Source: Candidatus Haladaptatiplasma halalkaliphilum (lineage in GTDB: Archaea > Thermoplasmatota > Thermoplasmata > Halarchaeoplasmatales > Halarchaeoplasmataceae). From it: a stretch of DNA of 44,573 nt. The stretch is taken from NCBI GenBank assembly GCA_019594055.1, contig JAFDTY010000004.1, positions 1-44,573 of the forward strand, given 5' to 3'. Below are positions 26,124 to 33,291 of this stretch, piece after piece. The notes below the pieces were generated by a model that searched no databases, was not told the DNA's origin, and worked only from the letters and a program-made list of their open reading frames with translations. The number at the start of each line of letters is the position of its first letter. The stretch's first letter is position 1. The position numbers and the translations under genes are program-made.

Positions 26124-26822
26124 TCAACCCATATGTTCCAACAGCTGAGATATCTCTCTTATCTCCATATCGGGAGCGGGCCCTTCGGGGACGTCACCCC
26201 GGGGGTTTATCCAGCATGTGCGCATGCCCGCCTTCCCCGCCCCCAGTATATCCGCCCGGTAGGAATCGCCCACGTAGAGACATTTTTTTGTATGTGTTTT
26301 CATCTCGTTCGCCGCATACATAAATATTCTTTCGTCGGGCTTCCGATGACCCAGGTCTTCGGAAAAAACCATGACCTCGAAGTGGTCTTCCAACTTCAGG
26401 GTTCTCAATTTCATCAGCTGTACGTCCCTGCTTCCGTTGGAGATCAGGCCGACCCTGTGATTTTTTCGTGCTTTTTTTATCACCTTTTCACCGTCCCTGA
26501 ATCCCGCGTTCACACGGGGATAGGTATGGTAGAATACGGACGTTAATTCATCTGCAAGAGCGGTGTCCATCTTCAGTGTTTTCAAAATGCCCTCGCTCCT
26601 CTCGTGCCTGAGCTTATCCAGTGAAACGCCGTCCTTGAATGCGGCAAAGGCCTCCGCATCCGCCACGTTGAAGGCCGACACCAGGTCCTGCACGTCAACA
26701 TCGTGAAAGGGTTCGTACACCCGGGGTAGCTCCCTCATGGCCGTGATGTGGGCACGGCTCTGGTCGAAAAGGGTGCCGTCCAGATCAAAGAATATCACGT
26801 CGATATCACTCAGGTTGTCCAT
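26124..26822 (-). CDS. HAD-superfamily hydrolase
   Basis: A 232-residue haloacid dehalogenase-like phosphatase. Motif I is [10 protein letters not shown] with nucleophile Asp13 and acid Asp15. Motif II is in LISNGSRD, motif III is the Lys in [10 protein letters not shown], and motif IV is [19 protein letters not shown] helical C1 cap covers about residues 20-95. The pattern matches the family that includes pyrimidine 5'-nucleotidase YjjG and phosphoglycolate phosphatase-like enzymes. The substrate cannot be deduced. It lies between msrB and msrA, so it may belong to a damage-repair operon. GTTTAAAACG, about 27 bases upstream of its ATG, could be its own TATA box. Confidence 0.88.
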   Translation of the reverse strand: MDNLSDIDVIFFDLDGTLFDQSRAHITAMRELPRVYEPFHDVDVQDLVSAFNVADAEAFAAFKDGVSLDKLRHERSEGILKTLKMDTALADELTSVFYHTYPRVNAGFRDGEKVIKKARKNHRVGLISNGSRDVQLMKLRTLKLEDHFEVMVFSEDLGHRKPDERIFMYAANEMKTHTKKCLYVGDSYRADILGAGKAGMRTCWINPRGDVPEGPAPDMEIREISQLLEHMG

Positions 26823-26876
26823 GGCTACGTATAAAAACAGCCCGTTTTAAACGTTATGTTCTCCGGCCCGGTACCG

Positions 26877-27623
26877 TCACCGGGAGCATGTCGGGGAGGC
26901 CCGCTTCCATATCTCATACACCCGTCTGATGCCTGTTTCCGACAGCCCCAGAGTCTTAAGGTCGTCTTCCGAGGTTATGTTACCGTATCCGGACACGTAC
27001 CCGTTGACCCTGGCAACCCCGGTGGAGTCAACGAAATCCTTCATCCCGGGGTAGATACTCCTGAATGCTCTGTAGAGTGATCCGTGGGTAGATAGATGGT
27101 ACTTTTGATGATAGTCCTCGGCAATGTAAAAGTGCGAATACCGCCTAATGACGGTGTTCACAGAGGGATCTTCGTCCTTCGCCTTGAGGGCCAGGGCCTC
27201 CTGTTCCCGGTTGTGATAGAATATCATGGAACGATACTGGACTGAGGTGGTATACGAGGTATCGTGATGGCTCATGAAAGTATTCAGTAGCTCGATGTAG
27301 TCTGTCACGCCGGGGTCGTAATCCAGCTGTACGGTTTCCGTATGCCCGCCCAGGTTACGGTACGTAGGAAAACTTTCATTTCCACCTGCATAACCCACCC
27401 TGGTCCTCACCACACCCGGTAGTGCTCCGAAGAGTGCGTCGGGACCCCAGAAGCATCCCATGGCGAAGGTGGCGGTCCTTGTTTCCCGGGGTGGGGCCCG
27501 GTCCAGTGCCGGTATGTCCCCGGTGTTCAGGGGGCGGATAGCTTTCCACATCAGTTCATACTTGGTCCCCGGGGTATTAATAGGTTTTTGGTACGGAACC
27601 CTCGGTTGTCCGTGATCTGACAT
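26877..27623 (-). CDS. msrA: Peptide-methionine (S)-S-oxide reductase MsrA
   Basis: A 248-residue MsrA. The active site is FAMGCFWGPDALFG with Cys57, followed by VRTRVGYAGG and GHTETVQLDYDP. The tail runs to a single Cys near the end (SPTCSR). The N-terminal 50 residues are longer than in minimal MsrA, and a later start is possible. It reduces the S epimer of methionine sulfoxide in free or protein-bound form. Together with msrB downstream it covers both epimers. A minus-strand TATA-like GATATAAATT lies about 50 bases upstream and overlaps the promoter region of the divergent GIDE-type gene. Confidence 0.93.
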   Translation of the reverse strand: MSDHGQPRVPYQKPINTPGTKYELMWKAIRPLNTGDIPALDRAPPRETRTATFAMGCFWGPDALFGALPGVVRTRVGYAGGNESFPTYRNLGGHTETVQLDYDPGVTDYIELLNTFMSHHDTSYTTSVQYRSMIFYHNREQEALALKAKDEDPSVNTVIRRYSHFYIAEDYHQKYHLSTHGSLYRAFRSIYPGMKDFVDSTGVARVNGYVSGYGNITSEDDLKTLGLSETGIRRVYEIWKRASPTCSR

Positions 27624-27716
27624 GGGGACGACGGGTATGATGTGAGGTGGTCATCACGCGTGTTCGAGATGCCATAATTTATATCAAAGTAGTACATTGG
27701 TGAACACCGTGGTAAT

Positions 27717-28547
27717 ATGGTAAGAATCTTCGGATCCGTAAGGAATGCTCTGACCATTGAATGGTACCGTTTTACCGAGATGACCTTGACACTGGACGAG
27801 GAGATATATGTTCTCGGAACGGCGGCACCCTGCAGGGATAGGAACACGAGGGCTTCAAAAGATCTGATGGTGAGGGCAGCCAAGAGAAAAAATTCCATGC
27901 TTTTGACCGATATGTCGGCAGGGGATATTTTCCGGACCCCCGTGGTGATCAGACACCTGATAGTAAGCATTCTGTTTTTCCTGATATTTTCCAGCATCAT
28001 ATTCATAGCAGTATCAAATTATGAGAGTGCACAAGAAGGGTTTTTGATGTACATGATACTATTTATTGCCGCCGTATCATTAATAGCTTTGATTCCTGCC
28101 TATGGAAACCTGAGGTGGGCGTTATCGTCAAAGAGAAGAAAGATGCCCGATATATATTCCATGGAGCCCGGCCCGGTCAAAGTGAAGGGGGTAGCTAAGC
28201 CGGTGGACGATATCACCGTGATATCCCCCTTCACCGGAAAAAGATGCCTGGCTTATACGGCAACCGTGGAAAGGCTCGTAGGGAGACGTGGATTGGTATA
28301 TACTGGGAGACCCTCGATCACCGGTTGGGCTAAAATAGCTACCTTCAGATACTGTCCGAAATTCTACATCGAAAATTATACCGGGAGGATACCCGTTAAC
28401 CCCATGGGAGCGGTAATACTCTCAAAAAACGTATTTCAGCTAAAAACCAGCAATCTGAAAGAAACTCCGAAGAATGTCCAGAAACTTTTGAGGAAGGGCA
28501 TGGTTAATGGTATCCGCTGGAGGGAAGACCGTAAAAGGGGATATTGA
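27717..28547 (+). CDS. GIDE-domain membrane protein with the domain halves in swapped order
   Basis: A 276-residue membrane protein. Residues 1-36 (EWYRFTEMTLTLDEEIYVLG) look like the C-terminal strand and closing motif of a GIDE domain, the domain of mitochondrial ligase MUL1 and its archaeal relatives. Residues 77-100 and 108-130 are membrane segments. Residues 150-276 then give the first part of the domain: GPVKVKGVAKPVDDITVISP, FTGKRCLAYTATVER, GWAKIATF and IENYTGRIPVNPMGAVI. The chain stops where the closing motif would be expected. No RING finger is present. Upstream in frame there is a stop at 27690, so the order is not a start-site error. Archaeal GIDE proteins have no established function. 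Confidence 0.7.
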   Translation: MVRIFGSVRNALTIEWYRFTEMTLTLDEEIYVLGTAAPCRDRNTRASKDLMVRAAKRKNSMLLTDMSAGDIFRTPVVIRHLIVSILFFLIFSSIIFIAVSNYESAQEGFLMYMILFIAAVSLIALIPAYGNLRWALSSKRRKMPDIYSMEPGPVKVKGVAKPVDDITVISPFTGKRCLAYTATVERLVGRRGLVYTGRPSITGWAKIATFRYCPKFYIENYTGRIPVNPMGAVILSKNVFQLKTSNLKETPKNVQKLLRKGMVNGIRWREDRKRGY

Positions 28548-28559
28548 CAGGGATAGGTG

Positions 28560-28745
28560 CTATTTTCTTAGGATCAAAGCATCTCGGGGAACTACGGTAT
28601 CGTGGACACAACACCGCCTGGGGAGGAATTACCCCAGGGGGATATCTCGATAGGGAGCATGTATCACCCGAACAGCCTGTGGTCGACGGGATGGATACCC
28701 CTCCGTCCCCCGAGGATAGTCGGTAAGAACCTTCACAACGGAGTC
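28560..28745 (-). pseudogene. Decayed fragment of a second GNAT gene
   Basis: The 34 bases at 28631-28664 are identical to 29338-29371 inside the intact GNAT gene and encode the same peptide YMLPIEISPWG on the minus strand. Upstream of it the frame reads RLFG and then a stop, matching the HVGFVYMLPIE context of the intact copy. Downstream it is out of frame and stops after about 20 codons. No intact gene is seen between 28548 and 28776, and a 60-codon plus-strand frame there is not convincing. Confidence 0.6.
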
Positions 28746-28776
28746 ATTACCCTCTTGCCATAAAAAAGCGGTGTTT

Positions 28777-29565
28777 TCAAATCTCCCTGTCGATGGCCTC
28801 CCGTATCCCGTCTTCGGGTGCTTCGTACCCCCAATATATCTCTTTACCGTTCACGTATATCCCCCTGTAGATGCCGTGTTCCAGGAGGTCGTCCCTGTCA
28901 TCCACACGGTGCTCATTCAACAATACTAATTCACCGTATCCTTCCACTACCCTTCTTACCCTGTTTGCCTCGATCACACTGGTCTGACAGAAGGTGTTCC
29001 AGAACAGGTCCACAACCACCTTCCCCTCTGCGGGTTCGTATATGTAATTACCATCCGGGAAGTCTACCTTTACCTGGGAACCGTCCAGGGACTTCAGCAT
29101 CAAGGCCTCGGTCAAACCTCCTTCGATGTTCCTGCTCCTGACAGCTTCAAATCCGCATCTCTCGAAGAACTCTCCGGGCATGAAGAAGAACTTCGGGGTA
29201 TATGCCATGGTCAAAATACCTTTCATTCCCTGTTCCACGGCCACTTTTACGGCTGAATCCATCAGTGCTCTTCCCACCCCCCGACCCCTAACGTCGGAGA
29301 CCAGGCACGGTACGAACAGTAAATCCTCGCCTAGAGGACCCCAGGGGGATATCTCGATAGGGAGCATGTATACGAAACCCACATGTTTTCCGTCAAGAAT
29401 AGCCACCTTTATTCGCAGTCCTCTCTTGTACATGTCCCTGAACCAATCGTTTCGTATCCCGGAACAAATATCGGTCTCACGGGATTCATGGACATGGGTA
29501 CAGGTACCCACGTAATACGCGTCTTGCTCGTCCATATCCTTTATGATCAGTTCATTTGATACCAT
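28777..29565 (-). CDS. GNAT-family N-acetyltransferase
   Basis: A 262-residue protein. The GNAT core occupies about residues 1-165. It has VAILDGKHVGFVYMLPIE (beta strands before the CoA site) and the acetyl-CoA loop VSDVRGRGVGRALMDSAVKV (R/Q-x-x-G-x-G/A pattern). AYTPKFFFMPGEFFERCGFE is the closing motif. The last 95 residues form an extra domain that I do not recognise (WNTFCQTSVIEANRVRRVVE, EIYWGYEAPEDG), perhaps thioredoxin-like in position but without a CxxC. Similar GNAT proteins with this C-terminal region occur in archaea and clostridia with unknown substrate. A decayed partial copy lies immediately downstream. Confidence 0.85.
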   Translation of the reverse strand: MVSNELIIKDMDEQDAYYVGTCTHVHESRETDICSGIRNDWFRDMYKRGLRIKVAILDGKHVGFVYMLPIEISPWGPLGEDLLFVPCLVSDVRGRGVGRALMDSAVKVAVEQGMKGILTMAYTPKFFFMPGEFFERCGFEAVRSRNIEGGLTEALMLKSLDGSQVKVDFPDGNYIYEPAEGKVVVDLFWNTFCQTSVIEANRVRRVVEGYGELVLLNEHRVDDRDDLLEHGIYRGIYVNGKEIYWGYEAPEDGIREAIDREI

Positions 29566-29684
29566 GTTTTCGAACCTTTTTACTTCGAATCCCTATCCGC
29601 CCTATATATGTTTTTATGGACCACGGAATAGTGTGGCTTTACCAAAATTCTAAAAACTCCCGTTGGTATACCGTGAGGATATCA

Positions 29685-29888
29685 ATGGATTTCGACCAGG
29701 AACTGGACCGAAGGGGAACGTGCTGTGCCAAATGGGACTGTATGGAAGAATATTACGGTAGGGAAGACCTGCTGCCCATGTGGGAGGCGGACTCCGACTG
29801 GAAGACCTGCCGGGCCATAACGGAGGCCCTGGGGAAAAGGGTGGAACACGAAAGTGCGTTGCTGTACGGGAGAAAGGTGATGGGATGA
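29685..29888 (+). pseudogene. N-terminal stub of a PatB/MalY-type C-S lyase (aminotransferase fold)
   Basis: A 67-residue frame starting MDFDQELDRRGTCCAKWDCM. It continues EYYGREDLLPMWEADSDWKT and ITEALGKRVEHESAL. This is the conserved start of PatB/MalY cystathionine beta-lyase-like PLP enzymes (FD...RR.T...KWD, then LLPMW.AD.D, then AL..RVEH). The rest of the enzyme (about 320 residues, including the PLP lysine) is missing. The frame ends in a stop that overlaps the next start codon as ATGA. A GTGAGG ribosome site precedes the ATG, so the stub may still be translated and drive the downstream gene. In-frame sequence upstream to 29556 is probably untranslated. Confidence 0.7.
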
Positions 29889-30253
29889 GGAGGACCTCTG
29901 ACGTGTTTTTTTCCTACAGCCTCTGGAGGTTGTTTTCGTTTGGTATAGGTGCCATCTTCTTCGGTATAATATCCATCGCCCTGTGGATATGGTTCGGGGA
30001 CCCGCTCCCCATGTTTTTTGGCATACCGATGTTCGTGATAGGCACCATTACATTATACTTCGCCCACAAGATTTATGAAGAATCGGAAGAAAGTAAAAAT
30101 TACGTGAGAAGTGATCATATGATAGGCTCTTTCAGACCACACCGGGATATGGTCTGCCCGAAGTGCGGGGGTGAGAAGATGGCCGTATATCACGACCGCT
30201 CGGGTAAATGCAGGGATTGCGGTTACCTAACGGGAGATCACGGTAAGAGGTGA
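29885..30253 (+). CDS. Small two-pass membrane protein with C-terminal zinc ribbon
   Basis: A 122-residue protein. Two hydrophobic segments (about residues 12-35 and 42-60, FGIGAIFFGIISIALWIWFG and FFGIPMFVIGTITLYFA) form a membrane hairpin. A charged region follows, and then a zinc ribbon MVCPKCGGEKMAVYHDRSGK with CRDC, which closes the CxxC pair. The start at 29885 overlaps the stop of the upstream PatB stub. No enzymatic motif is seen. Function unknown, and the ribbon would face the cytoplasm if both termini are inside. Confidence 0.75.
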   Translation: MRRTSDVFFSYSLWRLFSFGIGAIFFGIISIALWIWFGDPLPMFFGIPMFVIGTITLYFAHKIYEESEESKNYVRSDHMIGSFRPHRDMVCPKCGGEKMAVYHDRSGKCRDCGYLTGDHGKR

Positions 30254-30340
30254 ACCCAAAGAATATTTTGAAAAAAACCAATAAAGCTCGAAAAAACTCT
30301 TGTCCTTCAAACCCTTTTTGGAAAGGTTAATCGAAATCCT

Positions 30341-30586
30341 CTACAGTATATCAAAACCCAATTTTTTCTTCGACCAATTACGCTCTCCGAAAAGGATCTT
30401 GTATTCGTCCTCGTTCAGACCGACCGGGTCTATCCCGTCCCATGTATACCTCCGACGCCCCGCTGATCTCAGGAGCTCTCTGCAAACATCTTCGAATACC
30501 GATCCGAGATATCTATCAAGTTCCGTACATGCTAGCTCGTCTTTCGAAAGAGAGTATCGAATGCAAAGATTCTCTTTTAGCGATTG
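30341..30586 (-). pseudogene. C-terminal remnant of a DUF234-type archaeal ATPase
   Basis: On the minus strand an open stretch reads IRYSLSKDELACTELDRYLG, then SVFEDVCRELLR, then NEDEYKILFGERNWSKKKLG and a stop at 30341-30343. This matches the C-terminal DUF234 domain of archaeal AAA ATPases (an FE-x-x-CR-x-x-L helix, then the nuclease-like strand with LFGE.KWS.K..G). The usual invariant Cys-Lys of this strand appears as ARG-ASN here, and the ATPase part and start codon are absent. The remaining bases 30254-30340 are AT-rich with no gene seen. Confidence 0.65.
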
Positions 30587-30588
30587 TT

Positions 30589-31019
30589 CTACCCTCTATT
30601 CGCCTTCGCCAGCGGGATGAGCAGATGTGTAGCTCGGACAGGCTGCGATAAAATTCGATACAGGCACCATCAGGGTCCATGTCGTGATCCTGCATCAACT
30701 GGTCAAATATCTTGCCGATATCATCCTTGTGATTCCGCCAATCATTCAACTTGACTCTGGCATACCTACCGCTTTTAATCATCATAGTCGGCAGTCCGAG
30801 CTTCCCGATCTCTTCATGGTCGGAAGTCTCTACCCCGGCGAAGTAGGCTAACCCGTCTCCTTCGCAGACCGTGAGGCCGTAGAACCTGCGACCTTTGAGC
30901 GTTGTCAGTTTCGACTCAAGATCCTTCCACGCCGCCTCGATACCTTCCGGAAATCTGTCCGCACGGTTAACCGCAAGGTTCACATCCGGCAGTTCGACTA
31001 TGGTCGCCTTGTAGGTCAT
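30589..31019 (-). pseudogene. GyrI-like small-molecule-binding protein, frameshifted near its C-terminus
   Basis: The frame starts MTYKATIVELPDVNLAVNRA after a strong GGAGGG site. It has the GyrI/AraC effector-binding features YFAGVETSD, LPTMMIKSGRYARVKLND and ACIEFYRSLSELH. In the uninterrupted frame the tail turns to basic nonsense (HICSSRWRRR) and runs 30 residues too far, to 30516. Skipping two bases in the CACA run at 30626-30630 restores ELHLLIPLAKANRG and a stop at 30589-30591, the expected end of the family. So there is a 2-base slip or a sequencing error, and the change touches only the last dozen residues. It sits directly downstream of an AbiEi fragment and seems to use that gene's promoter. 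Confidence 0.7.
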
Positions 31020-31033
31020 ACGTACCCTCCTCT

Positions 31034-31050
31034 GAGCACTGATCGTGCTC
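31034..31050 (-). promoter_or_regulatory. Small perfect hairpin ahead of the GyrI-like start
   Basis: GAGCAC-GATCA-GTGCTC forms a perfect 6-bp stem just upstream of the GGAGGG site of the GyrI-like gene. It could influence its translation, but no factor is implied. Confidence 0.35.
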
Positions 31051-31058
31051 TACTCTGC

Positions 31059-31158
31059 CCAGATCCTGGGGCGTTCTTCGAAGGATCGATATCTGAGATG
31101 GAGTGAACACGATGCTGGACGCTTCCAATCTTTTAACCAGGGTCACTTGATCCATCAT
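31059..31158 (-). pseudogene. 5' fragment of an AbiEi-type antitoxin gene
   Basis: The minus strand from the ATG at 31158 reads MMDQVTLVKRLEASSIVFTP and then SQIS. This nearly equals the start of the intact AbiEi at 34795 (MMDRLTLVKRLESSSIPVFT). After FTPSQIS similarity is lost and the frame enters unrelated sequence ahead of the GyrI-like gene. The flanking promoter region is also duplicated. This is a truncated copy that leaves the winged-helix N-terminus only. Confidence 0.7.
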
Positions 31159-31240
31159 ATGGAAAATCACTGCCGGTGCTTATAAGTGTTTTGTTAGTTG
31201 TAAATTAACAATACTGTAATTATGAAGAAACAAAAGACAT
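31159..31240 (-). repeat. Copy 1 of the duplicated AbiEi promoter region
   Basis: Bases 31159-31240 match 34796-34877 with few changes, including TTGTAAATTAACAATA, GTAATTATGA and GAAACAAAAGACAT. The TATA box (CTTATAAG, about 31174-31181) lies about 20-25 bases before the ATG at 31158. It is the only visible promoter for the AbiEi fragment and the GyrI-like gene. Confidence 0.7.
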
Positions 31241-31296
31241 GCGTTTTTGGTAGATATGTGCCTTACGTAGGTTAATTATTTAAATAGATCATATTA

Positions 31297-31320
31297 CTGA
31301 TGTATAGATAAATACATCAG
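31297..31320. terminator. Inverted repeat at the end of the HEPN gene
   Basis: CTGATGTAT-agataa-ATACATCAG forms a 9-bp stem overlapping the HEPN stop codon. A degenerate version (CTGATG...CATCAG) is kept in the HEPN fragment at 37520-37541. It may end or protect the toxin-antitoxin mRNA. Confidence 0.4.
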
Positions 31321-31739
31321 GTTAATTCTTTTGCTTTTTCAAGAAATCTTGTGGCGTTTTCGATTGTTTCTTCAGCACCGGAAGGATAGTAGCTAAGGCC
31401 GTAGTCCGCCTGTTCTCTCAAAGACTTCGCCTCTTCGAGGAAGTCTACAAATTCGGAATCCAATTCATTTGTGTAAACAAACAATTCTTTTACAGCGATC
31501 CTCAGACAGTAATGACTCCTTTCCCTGTAACCCTTAGAAAAAATCAACGCTCTAGCTGAGTGGAACATGGAATAGTATCCCTGGATGGTGGCCCATTTGG
31601 AGTCGCCTTGTTCCAGAGTTTCCTTTGCCCGGTTCAAGTCATGTTCCGCTGCATCGATCTCCAGGAGTATCATATCATCTGAGATATCTTCTTTGACCAG
31701 ACCTCGATTTTCCATACATTTGTCAAATTTATAGGTCAT
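31317..31739 (-). CDS. HEPN-domain protein (toxin-antitoxin partner)
   Basis: A 140-residue, all-helical HEPN protein of the COG1895/COG2250 type. Signatures are LEIDAAEHDLNRAKETLEQG, then WATIQGYYSMFHSARALIFS, then the Arg/His segment GYRERSHYCLRIAVKEL, and the C-terminal AEETIENATRFLEKAKEL. HEPN proteins often act as RNases paired with a minimal nucleotidyltransferase. The upstream nucleotidyltransferase gene overlaps it by 11 bases, the standard pair layout. This subfamily lacks a clean R-x4-H-x-Y motif, so RNase activity is uncertain. A fragment of a second copy is at 37536-37602. Confidence 0.85.
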   Translation of the reverse strand: MTYKFDKCMENRGLVKEDISDDMILLEIDAAEHDLNRAKETLEQGDSKWATIQGYYSMFHSARALIFSKGYRERSHYCLRIAVKELFVYTNELDSEFVDFLEEAKSLREQADYGLSYYPSGAEETIENATRFLEKAKELT

Positions 31740-32265
31740 CTTCTCGGCTCCACAATACTATCCCTCTTTTTATGTTTTCGTAGAGTACTCCGTTCTCTTT
31801 TTTGAATACCATAAAATCTCCGGATCTAACGATGATCGGTGAGATCATTTCGTTTCCTCTTATACTTTCTTTCACGTCATCCGGGTTGTTTGTCTTTATA
31901 AATATGTCTATATCGCTTTTTTTTGTGTTTGTTCCCTCTGATGCACTCCCGAATAACACTATCTTATCGGATACATCTTTTATCTTGTTAACCATGTCAT
32001 ACAAGTTCAAAACATTGTCGAATACCTTGAACTGTTTTATCACCGGATTCTTCATGTTTACCGAGTAAAAAGTCTGCCTCCCCACGACTTCCTTCGTAAG
32101 CATATTTTCCTTTTCGAGCTCTCTCAGTATGTTGCTGGCAGTTGAAGGACTGATGTCCGAACGCCTGGCGATCTCTCTTACGTGTAGGCGTACACTGGGA
32201 TCGGCGGACAGCACTCTCAGGATTTTGTATGTGGATCTCGACCATATGTTTAATTTATCGAACAT
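31729..32265 (-). CDS. Winged-helix nucleotidyltransferase (MNT) partner of HEPN
   Basis: A 178-residue fusion. Residues 1-75 are a winged helix (TYKILRVLSADPSVRLHVRE, then IARRSDISPSTASNILRELE). Residues 85-178 are a minimal nucleotidyltransferase with G-S-x10-D-x-D in IVLFGSASEGTNTKKSDIDI. In HEPN-MNT modules the MNT protein can modify and neutralise the HEPN toxin. The fused DNA-binding domain suggests this one also autoregulates the operon. Two similar 12-base sites (CGAACATATGTA and CGAACAATTGTT, 20 bases apart) lie at the start codon and just upstream, and a TTATTTAAAC TATA box lies about 30 bases upstream of the ATG. Confidence 0.88.
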   Translation of the reverse strand: MFDKLNIWSRSTYKILRVLSADPSVRLHVREIARRSDISPSTASNILRELEKENMLTKEVVGRQTFYSVNMKNPVIKQFKVFDNVLNLYDMVNKIKDVSDKIVLFGSASEGTNTKKSDIDIFIKTNNPDDVKESIRGNEMISPIIVRSGDFMVFKKENGVLYENIKRGIVLWSREDDL

Positions 32266-32290
32266 ATGTACTTCTATACGAACAATTGTT
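32259..32290. promoter_or_regulatory. Paired near-palindromic sites at the HEPN-MNT promoter
   Basis: CGAACATATGTA (32259-32270) and CGAACAATTGTT (32279-32290) share CGAACA..TGT. They are spaced 20 bases apart and straddle the predicted transcription start of the winged-helix MNT gene. They are good candidates for an autoregulatory operator. Confidence 0.5.
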
Positions 32291-32408
32291 TAAATAATTT
32301 GTGCTTTTGTGCCTTTCCAAGAGTAAATATCTGGGAGAAAAGTACAGAACCTTTTTTATGCTGATCGTCATCTTGAAAGAGATAACTACGAACTCCAGGA
32401 TGATAAAG

Positions 32409-33245
32409 ATGGAAAAGGAATTTTATCGGGAACACGGGCCGATCACTGACCCGGGGGAATATGCTTTCCTGTATGAAGAGTTACCCCGGGATGTGGGGTC
32501 TTTATGCTCTATGATCCAAGGTTTGATTGTTCATCGTGAGTCGGTAGGGCTTCACGGCGGAGAAACAAGAAATGGGAAAGACGTAGATGTGGATCACAGA
32601 AAGGTGGAAAGACTGCTCGAAAAGATAACAGGACTAAATGACAGCCCTCTATCCATTGAAAGGGGGATAGAAGAACGAGCGAGGGTGGTGTGTCGAGACT
32701 TTTCCGTCCTCCTTTGTTCCATGCTGAGGCATGGAGAGATACCGGCCCGTTCCAGATGTGGATATGCAGTGTATCTCACGGATCCCGATAGGGATTTCGT
32801 TTACGATCACTGGCTGTGTGAATACTGGGATGGTGATAAATGGATAAAGGTGGATGCTGAGATAGACCAGCTGGAGTTGGACGCATGGACTAGAGGGGAT
32901 GTGGATCCCTTAGATGTGAGTTCCGATCTGTTCATGGGTGCGGGAGATGCTTGGAAGGCTGTGAGAGAGGGTAGGTACGAGGAACACTATTTTGGAGAGC
33001 CAGAATCACATTACAATGGATGGAGGCTGTTGAAGATGCAGCTTTTACTGGATCTGGCATGCTTGAATAAAAGGGAGATGCTCGCTACGGATACATGGGG
33101 TCTAGCTGAGAAGGATTATAAAGAATTGAACGAGAAGGAACTGGGGCTGTTGGATGAAGTTGCGGATCATCTAGATGATTTTGACGAGATGCGAAACCTG
33201 TATGAAAACAATCCGGAGCTAAGGATCGATCGTGTTGATATGTGA
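32409..33245 (+). CDS. Transglutaminase-like cysteine protease-fold protein
   Basis: About 278 residues. The triad pattern of the transglutaminase-like superfamily is visible. Cys is in RARVVCRDFSVLLCSMLRHG, then EIPARSRCGYAVYL. His is in FVYDHWLCEYWDGDKWIKVD, and Asp is in the same strand (VDAEID). The N-terminus (FYREHGPITDPGEYAFLYEE) resembles bacterial and archaeal cytosolic members of the family with unknown substrate. The frame is open from 32301, but the ATG at 32409 (or 32400) gives the natural start, and the upstream stretch is poorly coding. The C-terminal 50 residues are acidic and helical. It stands alone between two toxin-antitoxin modules. Confidence 0.8.
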   Translation: MEKEFYREHGPITDPGEYAFLYEELPRDVGSLCSMIQGLIVHRESVGLHGGETRNGKDVDVDHRKVERLLEKITGLNDSPLSIERGIEERARVVCRDFSVLLCSMLRHGEIPARSRCGYAVYLTDPDRDFVYDHWLCEYWDGDKWIKVDAEIDQLELDAWTRGDVDPLDVSSDLFMGAGDAWKAVREGRYEEHYFGEPESHYNGWRLLKMQLLLDLACLNKREMLATDTWGLAEKDYKELNEKELGLLDEVADHLDDFDEMRNLYENNPELRIDRVDM

Positions 33246-33275
33246 TCATTTCGTTCTGTTTTTGGGGATAAAGGA
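33239..33275. repeat. Dispersed repeat, copy 1 (short form)
   Basis: ATGTGATC followed by ATTTCGTTCTGTTTTTGGGG and ATAAAGG. It resembles copies at 42476-42520 and 44471-44519 but lacks about 11 internal bases. It overlaps the stop codon of the transglutaminase-like gene. Confidence 0.5.
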
Positions 33276-33291
33276 GGCCTTCCATGACTTA

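Noticed and set aside
28544-28726. 60-codon plus-strand frame
   Set aside because: It overlaps the decayed GNAT fragment on the other strand and has no ribosome site or recognisable motif.
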